The notes below the pieces were generated by a model, which worked only from the letters and a program-made list of their open reading frames with translations, was not told where the DNA came from and did no database searches. Shown in pieces: positions 38,229 through 46,188 of a stretch of DNA of 64,000 bases. The stretch comes from Scytonematopsis contorta HA4267-MV1. GTDB lineage: Bacteria; Cyanobacteriota; Cyanobacteriia; Cyanobacteriales; Nostocaceae. Position 1 is the stretch's first letter, and each line of letters opens with the position of its first letter. The translations under genes were made by a program, and so were the position numbers. The DNA is taken from contig JAHHIC010000060.1 in NCBI GenBank assembly GCA_019359035.1, forward strand, positions 87,700 through 151,699. The letters are read 5' to 3'.

Positions 38229-40838
38229 TTAAAGAGTCCTCCTCGGGTAACCCACAAACACCACCCGGAAACCGACGACGCTGTCGCCAACGTCGGGGTA
38301 GCCACCGCGAGACGCCGAGCGGCAAATGTCTGGGATGTTGCTCCAGCAGCCACCACGCAACGACTTTATTTGATTATCATTATCGGTTGCACCCTGGGAC
38401 GGATAGCATTCGCGAGATTTGATACTGTAATCACGCTTATCAATACACCATTCCCAGACATTTCCGTGCATATCGTATAAACCAAAAGAATTAGCTACTT
38501 TAAAGCTACCGACATGCGTTGTTTTTTCTAGATATTCTCCCTTTTTTCCTGAGCCATATACATAATTGCCGTTATAATTAGCCAATTCAGGCGTAATTGT
38601 TTCACCGAAGTGAAATGGTGTTGTCGTGCCACCTCGGCAAGCATATTCCCACTCAGCTTCGCTAGGGAGTCGATATTTTTTTCTGGTGTATTTTGATATT
38701 CTGTCACAGAATTCTACTGCATCATACCACGAAACACATTCAACTGGTAAATTATCTCCTTTAAATCTGGATGGGTCAGGATTTAGTTCACGATTAGTCC
38801 TAAATTGCTCCATCCCAGCAACCACTTTCCATTGTGCTTGGGTAATAGTATATTTTCCCATGAAAAATGGTTGAACAGTAACCTCATGCTGGGGTCGTTC
38901 ATTATCGTCACTTCCCTCTTCTGCTTTAGGAGAACCCATCAAAAATGTATCACCAGGGATAGAGACCATTTCCAGGGTGACATTATCGGCAAGTTTTTCC
39001 GTGAAGTATTGAGCTTTACCGGGAGTATAATTAATGGTAACCTTAGGTGTTCTGCGCCAAAATGATGGTTTTTCTACCTTAATTGTCGCAATATTAAACT
39101 CAAAAGTTTCCAGAGGAATTTCGATTTCGTCGGGTTCTTTTTCTGTTTGCGTCCACTTTTCTTCTAATTCCTCAGCAAAACGGACGTAATCTCCCCCCAA
39201 TCGTTTCAAAACTTTAGCTGTTACAATCGCAAAAGGTTTGATATCAACACCTTCAACTTGCGTTTGCTCTGGCTTTCGCAGCAAAGCATTAAATTCTTTG
39301 AGGGTCTTGTTAAGCCTTTTCGCGAAATATTTAGAGATAGCATCAAGCACTTCTAAAGAACTGTCAGTGGGTGCTGCACTCAGAAAACTATCCCGTGCTT
39401 CTTCGTTGATAAAAGTAAATTCTATATCGTCGGGATTTGTTTCAGATGTGATTTTTCCCTTAGGTTTAAATATTCCCCCCAGAAATACTTCTGCAACATG
39501 GACTTGTTGCTGTTGCGATTCTGAAAGCATATTTTTTTGTATTAAACGGACGATGGGTAGGGTAATAATGGGTGCAGCAGATAATAAACTCGCTAATTTT
39601 CGTGCTGCTGGGGAAGCTGTCAGACGAAAACTGGAGACAATTTCCTGAGTATCCTGATTTTCTGATTGGTTTTCTTTTTGATAATCTGCTTGATTTTCTT
39701 TTTGATAGTCTGCAATTAGTTCAAATGATGACTGTTCGGAAGGAAAAACAAACCCTACTGCTCTAGCGTAGCTTTTTCCTGCGACCATCTCACTCCAACT
39801 TTTTGCGAGTTCTGGTTCCAGAGTCAGTACGGGAATTTTTACCCCTGTAGCAAAATCGATATCATCCCACAGTAAAATTTCTTTAATTAATAAGCCTTGA
39901 TTTGCTATTCTTGGGGTTAGACTTCCTAGTTGAACTGTTGCACCCAAGCTCAATCCGGTTCTTAACCACAACCATTGGGGTAACATTTGAACAATAGCAG
40001 TGGGATTTTGTTGTCCCCAAGTCTTTATTACAGATGCTGCTTTGCCATTACGCCAAATATCGCATACGCAATCACTAACTATCCAAATTATACGCTTACC
40101 GCTAGGGTCAATGATTTCACGAGGTTTGTGGAGACGACGATTGGTAGCTTTTTTACCTGTTCCCCTTTGTAGACGAATTTCTCCTTGTTCGTTGGTGACC
40201 ATTCCCCAGGTTTGCACGTCTCTAAATGCACCATGTGTTTCCAGGAGTTGTTTCAATTCTTCTATAGTTTTACGCCAAAAAATCATGGTGTTGCTTTCAT
40301 CCACGAGCAACGCTAAATCAAAGGCTGGTTCTAAGGATGACTTCAAGACGGGAATACGGATACGTTCTTCTGCGATTCTGTTTGCAGTGGCTTCTTCGTC
40401 TAATATTATTTCTGTCCCTGAGGGGATTTTTTGCATTAAGGGACGTAACGCTCTGGATAATTTTAGAGGTTGAGGTAATGCGGAAGCGTCGGGGACTTTT
40501 ATGGAAAGAGTATTTGTTGATGTGGAGGTGGAATTGCTGGATTTTGAATAAACTTCTGCGGTCGCTGTGGTTGGTTCGGGAACTGTGAGGTCAATTTTTG
40601 ATTGGAGGGTGGGGGGAGGACTGTTTTTTGTGGGGGTTGGTGTTGTGTTTTCTTCAGATTTTGTTTCTTCGGGGGTGACTGTGGGGGTTATTTCTTCAGA
40701 TTCTTGCCCAAATTCTTGCCCAAATTGTTGTCTATGTTGCGCTAACCATAGAATATCAGCAATTTCTGTGCCTGTCAGTTGCAATTCCTGTAAGGCTACA
40801 ATTAATTTTTCTAGTTTTTCTGATGGTTCATTGGTCAT
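38229..40838 (-). CDS. SAV_2336-type vWA-like protein fused to a formylglycine-enzyme-like domain
   Basis: An 869-residue protein. A short helical N-terminus (LEKLIVALQELQLTGTEIADILW) is followed by a Thr/Pro-rich linker. Residues about 125-330 form a vWA-like domain (LALLVDESNTMIFW with a DxSxT MIDAS pattern, then RIIWIVSDCVCDIW) as in SAV_2336-related proteins. A middle helical region leads to a C-terminal FGE-sulfatase/SUMF1 domain of about 240 residues (VSIPGDTFLMGS, RLPSEAEWEYACRGGTT, DMHGNVWEW, SLRGGCWSN, GFRVVF). In vWA-MoxR-VMAP conflict systems this protein is the vWA partner and the FGE-like domain is a probable binding or effector module. Whether the FGE part is catalytic is unknown. 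It is last of the three core genes in transcription order. Confidence 0.78.
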   Translation of the reverse strand: MTNEPSEKLEKLIVALQELQLTGTEIADILWLAQHRQQFGQEFGQESEEITPTVTPEETKSEENTTPTPTKNSPPPTLQSKIDLTVPEPTTATAEVYSKSSNSTSTSTNTLSIKVPDASALPQPLKLSRALRPLMQKIPSGTEIILDEEATANRIAEERIRIPVLKSSLEPAFDLALLVDESNTMIFWRKTIEELKQLLETHGAFRDVQTWGMVTNEQGEIRLQRGTGKKATNRRLHKPREIIDPSGKRIIWIVSDCVCDIWRNGKAASVIKTWGQQNPTAIVQMLPQWLWLRTGLSLGATVQLGSLTPRIANQGLLIKEILLWDDIDFATGVKIPVLTLEPELAKSWSEMVAGKSYARAVGFVFPSEQSSFELIADYQKENQADYQKENQSENQDTQEIVSSFRLTASPAARKLASLLSAAPIITLPIVRLIQKNMLSESQQQQVHVAEVFLGGIFKPKGKITSETNPDDIEFTFINEEARDSFLSAAPTDSSLEVLDAISKYFAKRLNKTLKEFNALLRKPEQTQVEGVDIKPFAIVTAKVLKRLGGDYVRFAEELEEKWTQTEKEPDEIEIPLETFEFNIATIKVEKPSFWRRTPKVTINYTPGKAQYFTEKLADNVTLEMVSIPGDTFLMGSPKAEEGSDDNERPQHEVTVQPFFMGKYTITQAQWKVVAGMEQFRTNRELNPDPSRFKGDNLPVECVSWYDAVEFCDRISKYTRKKYRLPSEAEWEYACRGGTTTPFHFGETITPELANYNGNYVYGSGKKGEYLEKTTHVGSFKVANSFGLYDMHGNVWEWCIDKRDYSIKSRECYPSQGATDNDNQIKSLRGGCWSNIPDICRSASRGGYPDVGDSVVGFRVVFVGYPRRTL

Positions 40839-40889
40839 GCTTTGAGGTTTGCTCTCTGTCCCTATTGGAAATCATAAGGGAAAGTGGGG

Positions 40890-41090
40890 TTATTGGCGAG
40901 ATTTTGCTGTTACCATATCAAAACTTACGCAAACCTCGCGATTATCGAAACAAGGAGGTGTCAGGGACTTCCAAGTAAAAAATATCCCAATTTTTTTGTA
41001 AATCCCTAACTCAGAAAACCATTCTAAGAGTTTCTGATAATCATCGGGGGAAAGTTTGAGAATGGCTGCTTCTATTTGCTCAAGTGTCAT
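40890..41090 (-). pseudogene. Truncated small antitoxin-like gene
   Basis: The start (ATG 41090) encodes MTLEQIEAAILKLSPDDYQKLLEWFSEL, a recognisable N-terminus of small cyanobacterial addiction-module-like proteins. After that the sequence (YKKIGIFFTWKSLTPPC...) no longer fits, and the frame ends without the usual toxin partner. I read it as a gene cut by deletion or insertion. It separates the vWA-FGE gene from the MoxR-like gene. Confidence 0.5.
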
Positions 41091-41236
41091 AATCACTTTT
41101 GTGTTTCTGAGTTATTATTTTAGTACAAATTCCGATTTGAGTTTATAGGGTAGAAAAATTTTGAATTTAAATGTGTCTTTTATGACGTAGTGCGAGCATC
41201 TTGCTCGCTACCTGGAAAAAACGCCTTATCTTCAAA

Positions 41237-41264
41237 GTAGAGACCGTAAATTTACGGTCTCTAC
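41237..41264. repeat. 28-bp perfect palindrome
   Basis: GTAGAGACCGTAAA and its reverse complement meet at the centre. Near 41190 is another dyad, GCGAGCATCTTGCTCGC. Both lie between the MoxR-like gene and the truncated antitoxin and could form 3' hairpins. Confidence 0.8.
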
Positions 41265-41306
41265 ATTCTTTTCTGTAGATGTCTAATTGCCAATTACCAA
41301 TTACCA

Positions 41307-42032
41307 CTAAAGCTCATCGCTGGTAGATAACCGTTTGAAAAGCAAAGCCTGAAGCGCGTCTCTATCAAGAGCATCCGGACTAACGTGGTTTGTCAGCAAA
41401 TAAACGGTATTTAGCAACTGGTCAGTCGAGCGATCGCCTTCCTTAAGAAATTCGGTAATCAGTTTTGAGACTTCCGTTTCAGCTTTTTTAAAGGCTACTT
41501 CCCCAAAATGAGCCTTGACGATAGCTTTGAGAGCTTCAGTTTGGGGGTCAGGCATTTTTACTCGCAAACAGCGTCGCAAAAACGCGGGTGGAAATTCCCG
41601 TTCCCCATTACTGGTCATGATAACAATGGGAAAAGCTGCACAGCGTACCCGTCCCCGATAAATATCAGCCTTTATATCTCGGTCTTCGGTGCAAACTTTG
41701 ACCCTTTCGGTTTGGGAATTATCCGCTCTACGAGTTAATTCGCGAATATTAAAAGCACCTTCCTCAAAAATATCTAAGAGGTCGTTGGGTAAATTAATAT
41801 CGCTTTTGTCGATTTCGTCAATTAATAAAACCTGCTGATAACCCCGCTGATTTTCTTCGGAGTCAGCTAATTCTCGAATTTTCTTCCAACGTTCGTCGAT
41901 TTCTGTTTTTTCTGACGAAGCCATTTTCTCAAAGTCTCGAAACTGTCTCCAAGGGGGAGAAGGAGGAAGCTGCTCAATTTTTATATCACTATGGATTTTG
42001 CCATCACCATAAAAATATCGCCATTCTTTCAT
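41307..42032 (-). CDS. MoxR-family AAA protein lacking the P-loop
   Basis: A 241-residue protein. Walker B and following residues are intact (QVLLIDEIDKSDINLPNDLL), as are sensor 1 (FPIVIMTSNGEREFPPAFLRR), the arginine finger region and the helical lid. The start (MKEWRYFYGDGKIHSD ... PPSPPWRQF) looks like the normal N-terminus of MoxR proteins in vWA-MoxR-VMAP systems. Between residues 35 and 65, where about 130-170 residues with Walker A (GxxxxGK[ST]) should lie, there is only a short charged stretch (KTEIDERWKKIRELADSEEN). ATP binding should therefore be lost. It is preceded by GAGGAGC 11 bases before the ATG and lies 138 bp downstream of the VMAP-C gene. Confidence 0.75.
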   Translation of the reverse strand: MKEWRYFYGDGKIHSDIKIEQLPPSPPWRQFRDFEKMASSEKTEIDERWKKIRELADSEENQRGYQQVLLIDEIDKSDINLPNDLLDIFEEGAFNIRELTRRADNSQTERVKVCTEDRDIKADIYRGRVRCAAFPIVIMTSNGEREFPPAFLRRCLRVKMPDPQTEALKAIVKAHFGEVAFKKAETEVSKLITEFLKEGDRSTDQLLNTVYLLTNHVSPDALDRDALQALLFKRLSTSDEL

Positions 42033-42170
42033 AATATGCTACTGCTCCTCACTGATTAACCCTCGCTTATACCCTTCCACTTAAACTTTGATGCAAATCC
42101 CCAGATAAGAGACGCGATAAATCGCCGTCTCTACAGATTTTATTTGTATCAGGCATTTTGTGAAATGGTA

Positions 42171-43658
42171 TTACCCCATTTTAAATTCTTGTAAACGCTC
42201 AATTTTTGGTATGCGATTAGGATTATCGCACAAAACACCCAAATGATAGCCTAAATACTTTGATGGACTTTCTTCAACATAAGCATCTCGACGAATATCA
42301 CAAGTTTTCTCAATTAATTTCTGTAAATCATTTTTAAGAGATTCAATCGTCAAGTGACAATCAATTTCCTCTAAACTTAGATGCTCAGGAGTTTCACATC
42401 TAGTCCAAAAAGCGATTGGAACACCTCCACCGAGAATTGTTCGCCAAAATATTTCTTGTTCTCTGCTATTTTCGGAAAGAGGAGCAGTTAATTTCAACCC
42501 TATTTTATTTTTTAAGCTATTAGAAATTTTCTGATAATTACGACTATCAATGCTTTGAATTTTTTCCAATTGTGTCAAGATACAATTGGAACTGACACTT
42601 GTGTTGAGAGTTTCCATTAATCTCGTCCAACCTTGTCTAAAACTGCGAGATATCAAAGCCCCAGTGATACGTTCCAGAGGATGTATTATCATATAAACAT
42701 TTTCTGTGACTATGGGAACATATTCCTCAAAATCATTTTGGATACGCCATTTATCGTCTATATTTTCTCCCATATATTTATACGGTAAAAATATCTCCAA
42801 AGTTAAATTTAAAGTTTCTTCCGGAAACTTAGAGATAAATTTTTTCAATATTTCTCCTAGCCGTTTAGCAATCCCTTCAAAGGAATCACATATAATTCCT
42901 TTGCCATCATGGCTATCTTCAGAAGAAATATTTAATAACACCTGTAAATCTAAAGGTTGTGATTTAGATTTTTGTCCTGTATCAAAAATATATTCAGATT
43001 CCAGACGAAATTGATTACCTTCTGGATAAACAACTACTAATAAGTAAGCATTACAGTAAGCCGTTTTAATTTCATTATCTGATTCTGGAGAGATATCTAT
43101 CGTAATTTTTAGCCTTGCTGCTAATTGCTGACACCAACTCTCTAAATTTTGATATTCAATCGTATGTCCTTGCAATCTGCTGGCAATTTGTTTAGAAAAT
43201 TCTAATATACTAGGGATATTCGTACTTGTTGTTGGATACTTATCAGATAAAATAGATATAATACTATCTATGCTTTGAGGATTATTTAATTCGGGATTAT
43301 CAGTTAGAGAACCTATAGGTAAAGTTTTCTGGTAAGCTGATTTAAGTATATCGAAATTTATTTTCTCTAAAATATCTTTTAAATTATTCCTATATGAATA
43401 ATAAGAATTAAAACTTATTAATTTAGGATTATTCGGATTATCTCGAAGTGCAGCTTTAATAAAGTTCTCAATTTGTCCTTGAGATTGAAAATATTGGATT
43501 ATCTCAAAAACAATTGTTGTATATGTATCATCTGTAGAAATTTCATTAATATTTTTATCTAATTCATAGAGTAACATTCTTTCTAAATTTGTTTTTTTGG
43601 GAAATGCGTGTATTAAAGCTTCACTTAATTGTTTACATTGGTTTCCAGTAAGTTGCAT
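42171..43658 (-). CDS. EAD1 / VMAP-C domain protein
   Basis: A 495-residue protein. Residues 1-80 match effector-associated domain 1 (LTGNQCKQLSEALIHAFP ... FEIIQYFQSQGQIENFI ... NPNNPKL), a Death-like adaptor that recruits effectors carrying the same domain. A middle linker (about 85-160) is followed by the VMAP-C region (about 165-490), with SWCQQLAARL, ILGGGVPIAFWTRCE and YHLGVLCDNPNRIPKIERLQ. VMAP is the vWA-MoxR-associated adaptor of ternary NTP-dependent conflict systems. It is the first gene of the minus-strand set VMAP, MoxR, vWA-FGE. No EAD1-bearing effector is visible in the window. The C-terminal sequence is duplicated as a remnant at 45392-45490. Confidence 0.78.
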   Translation of the reverse strand: MQLTGNQCKQLSEALIHAFPKKTNLERMLLYELDKNINEISTDDTYTTIVFEIIQYFQSQGQIENFIKAALRDNPNNPKLISFNSYYSYRNNLKDILEKINFDILKSAYQKTLPIGSLTDNPELNNPQSIDSIISILSDKYPTTSTNIPSILEFSKQIASRLQGHTIEYQNLESWCQQLAARLKITIDISPESDNEIKTAYCNAYLLVVVYPEGNQFRLESEYIFDTGQKSKSQPLDLQVLLNISSEDSHDGKGIICDSFEGIAKRLGEILKKFISKFPEETLNLTLEIFLPYKYMGENIDDKWRIQNDFEEYVPIVTENVYMIIHPLERITGALISRSFRQGWTRLMETLNTSVSSNCILTQLEKIQSIDSRNYQKISNSLKNKIGLKLTAPLSENSREQEIFWRTILGGGVPIAFWTRCETPEHLSLEEIDCHLTIESLKNDLQKLIEKTCDIRRDAYVEESPSKYLGYHLGVLCDNPNRIPKIERLQEFKMG

Positions 43659-44180
43659 TGTTTTTATCTATGATTTTAATTATTAAATTAATCAAATTTT
43701 CTTTTAGAGCGCGACTACAAACTATTGCACAACACCCCCGATAGCTGACCGAGGAGTTGATGCAGAAAATCCCAATGCTCGACCTGTAGTAGGTGAGAAT
43801 TGACGGGTACGGATGTGATACTTATAGCCAGTTTTGAACATGTATGACAATTTCACACTACTGATTGTGGATTTACAGATAGTAGCACGATATTTTTATA
43901 CACAACTGCACCCATCGATTCACTATAATTTTAACAGATAGTTAATTGCCAATGACTAACGCGAGTATCCCAAATGTGAAATCTACGTATTTTGTAGTGC
44001 AATCTTCCAGCTTGCTTTTGCCTAGCAAGTTGCCTAGCTATTTATTTTTTTCAGTTAACTGGAAATCATCGGGTAATGCTTCCCAAGATTTTACCATTCC
44101 AGATGACGATTTTGGTGTGCTAAGTTGGGTTACCGTGTTTCTATTTTATCCACTGAAGGAGTTTAGCACAATGTTCGCGT
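43659..44180. other. Upstream region of the VMAP gene, possible 39-codon frame
   Basis: About 520 bp. A minus-strand frame from ATG 43841 to stop 43722 encodes 39 residues beginning MFKTGYKYHIRTRQFS. It has no recognised family or clear ribosome binding site and may be a gene remnant. Positions 43965-44035 resemble the dispersed CATCCCAAATGTG / CTTCCAGC repeat found at 49740. Nothing else stands out. Confidence 0.35.
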
Positions 44181-45197
44181 TCAGGCTTTTTCGACTCCGG
44201 AAAGCCATTCTTGCATCTCAAGAGGTTGTTGCCAATTAAACATGTGTACTATGAAATTATCAAGTTGCTCGTCATTTAACTGTTCGAGTTGGCTAACTAT
44301 TTGTGGCGTGAGAAACTCGGCACCAAATTTAGCTCTAATTATAGTGCTTGCCGACTTTAGCTTACCTAAAAATTCCCCTTCTAGTTTGCCTTCCAGTTTG
44401 CCTTCCAGTTTGCCTTCTAACCTAGCCTTGTTAATTTCAGCTTCATACCAAGCATCAATTTCTTCCATCGTTTTCATAAAATCTTCCTCTTCTGGAGTTA
44501 AGCTATCAGTAGGTATGCCTTTCAGATAAACACAGTATTTTATACATGCACTTATTATATCATTTTTTTCCCTGCGCTCTGGAGATAACTGCTTGATTAA
44601 TTCAAAAGCACTAGTCGCAGAATGTTTATCTCCCAACATTTTCAACCACATTGTTTCTGGACTATCTACCAGTTGCTCAATAATCACAATTCCCATCCGC
44701 AAGATTGGTGGAAGTCGATATACACCTGTACCTAATTCTGTTGCTGGTTGAGCGTAACATGATGCCAATAGTTTTTCACTGCAATTAACCGTGAGAATCC
44801 AGGTAAATGGATTTTGATTTTCAATTTGTTTTTTTGCCTCTTTTGATAATCTTTGAGAACTTGTTAACTCCAGTTTGGTTTTGGTGTTCTCTACCAGTTC
44901 TTTCTGTTTTCGCTCCCAATACAGATTTTTTCTAGTAATCGATTTTAAAATATCCGCACCTTCTAAATACGAGCTATAATGTTCGATAACCAGAGTCGGA
45001 TGTGATTGCATTAATGTATCGAATAAACCTAAATTCTCTGAAAGCCACTCAACATTTTCTCGCTCGACCATAAACATCAAATCGATTTCCAGGTCTTCAT
45101 CATTACGAACTTGAATATTTTGTAGAGTCTTCCCTTTGGTTTTATATAAAGACTGGATATAAAACTTGAAGAATCGGTCGTGCTTGTACTGAGCCAT
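44181..45197 (-). CDS. Rpn-family PD-(D/E)XK protein with DUF4351 tail
   Basis: A 338-residue protein of the Rpn (recombination-promoting nuclease)/transposase_31-like family that is abundant in cyanobacteria. The N-terminal nuclease-fold region (about 1-110: HDRFFKFYIQS, DLEIDLMFMVER, PTLVIEHYSS) is followed by a helical part. Tandem KLEGKLEGKLEGE repeats (about 268-282) and a C-terminal DUF4351-like helical domain (LTPQIVSQLEQLNDEQLDNF) complete it. The usual Glu-X-Lys of the nuclease core is not obvious (LVIEHYSS), so catalysis is uncertain. It lies upstream of the VMAP gene and may have inserted between duplicated conflict-system copies. Confidence 0.75.
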   Translation of the reverse strand: MAQYKHDRFFKFYIQSLYKTKGKTLQNIQVRNDEDLEIDLMFMVERENVEWLSENLGLFDTLMQSHPTLVIEHYSSYLEGADILKSITRKNLYWERKQKELVENTKTKLELTSSQRLSKEAKKQIENQNPFTWILTVNCSEKLLASCYAQPATELGTGVYRLPPILRMGIVIIEQLVDSPETMWLKMLGDKHSATSAFELIKQLSPERREKNDIISACIKYCVYLKGIPTDSLTPEEEDFMKTMEEIDAWYEAEINKARLEGKLEGKLEGKLEGEFLGKLKSASTIIRAKFGAEFLTPQIVSQLEQLNDEQLDNFIVHMFNWQQPLEMQEWLSGVEKA

Positions 45198-45391
45198 TTC
45201 AATTTATTTAACCTTTGGTAGAAGCCCTCATGTTGTGACAATTTTTACTTGACATGAGTGTAGTTAATTTCTACATCAAAATTATAACCAAAATTAAACT
45301 TTCCTCACATCAGTATCGGTTTGATAAATTTAGTATTCAATCAACACAGACCATATTTGTTACTGCTCCTCACTATTGGCTCCCACTTATC

Positions 45392-45490
45392 CTATTTTAA
45401 AGATGTTTGTAAAGGCTGAATTTTGGGTATGCGATTCGGATTATCGCACAAAACACCCAAATGATAGCCTAAATATTCCGAAGGTGTGCT
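45392..45490 (-). pseudogene. C-terminal remnant of a second VMAP-C gene
   Basis: Thirty-two codons plus a stop (STPSEYLGYHLGVLCDNPNR and onward). They match the last residues of the intact VMAP-C protein (SPSKYLGYHLGVLCDNPNR) with a few substitutions. The similarity continues past the stop: AGTGAGGAGCAGTA, the ribosome binding site of the MoxR-like gene, is repeated at 45361-45374 and an ATG follows, after which the copy breaks off. This is the scar of a duplicated conflict cassette. The rest of 45198-45712 holds no gene. Confidence 0.8.
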
Positions 45491-45712
45491 ATGAGGAAAG
45501 GGACTAGGGGCTAGTACATGAAGGCAGAAGGCGCAAAAGCTTATGATAAAATCTTTTTAGTGATTGATAATGGTAAGTTTATTTCCGCCGTACTGAACTA
45601 GGTTGTTAGTTAATATTGATACTTCCCAAAATCCTCTTAGAGGAAATAATCATGGCTTGTCTTGCTTGAGAAATATATAGTAAAATGAATAAAATGACAT
45701 AGATACTATTGC

Positions 45713-46015
45713 ATGAATATTTCACTTAATCCCGAACACGAGAAATTTATTAAATCTCAATTGGAAAAAGGAGAATATGCTAATGCTTTGGAGGTGATTA
45801 ATGCAGCTTTTCAAGCATTACTCGAAAAAGAACAGTTGCAAGAAAAATCGAATCGAAACAAACACGAAAGTAAAATTCTGCCTGATGATTACAATGATAC
45901 TCTCATGCAAGATTTCATGAAAATCAGTGAACCTGCACTAAGTGAGTATTGGCTTAACAAAGAGGAAGACGAAGCTTGGAAAAACCTAATGAGTCGTGCA
46001 TTTAATTTGAACTAA
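45713..46015 (+). CDS. ParD-like ribbon-helix-helix antitoxin, orphan
   Basis: A 100-residue protein. The N-terminus MNISLNPEHEKFIKSQLEKG followed by EYANALEVINAAFQALLEKE is a typical ParD/CopG ribbon-helix-helix DNA-binding domain with its second helix. The acidic C-terminus (DPALSEYW-like, NKEEDEAWKNL) would bind a toxin. No ParE-type toxin gene follows: the next 170 bp are an inverted-repeat element and then convergent argS. It may be an orphan antitoxin or a solitary regulator. Confidence 0.75.
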   Translation: MNISLNPEHEKFIKSQLEKGEYANALEVINAAFQALLEKEQLQEKSNRNKHESKILPDDYNDTLMQDFMKISEPALSEYWLNKEEDEAWKNLMSRAFNLN

Positions 46016-46020
46016 AGTTC

Positions 46021-46131
46021 CGGCTAAAAGCAGAATTCAGTTGTTAACCAAGCTTTACCCAAGGGTAAATAGACTAAAAACTTTATTGTATTTGGATTAC
46101 AACCCGTTTCAACGGGTTTCAGCTTTTAGCC
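46021..46131. repeat. Inverted-repeat element between an antitoxin and argS
   Basis: GGCTAAAAGC (46022-46031) and GCTTTTAGCC (46122-46131) are perfect inverted repeats. Inside are TTACCCAAGGGTAA and AACCCGTTTCAACGGGTT hairpins. It is related in its end sequence to the larger element at 48317-48485. Confidence 0.7.
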
Positions 46132-46188
46132 AGAAATTTATTTCTAGGCTAAATCTTTATGGGATTCAAATTTATTGCCAGACTCCAT

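Noticed and set aside
43946..44239. A 97-codon plus-strand frame between the VMAP and Rpn genes
   Set aside because: It overlaps the 3' end of the Rpn-type gene and a dispersed repeat, and shows no family signal.
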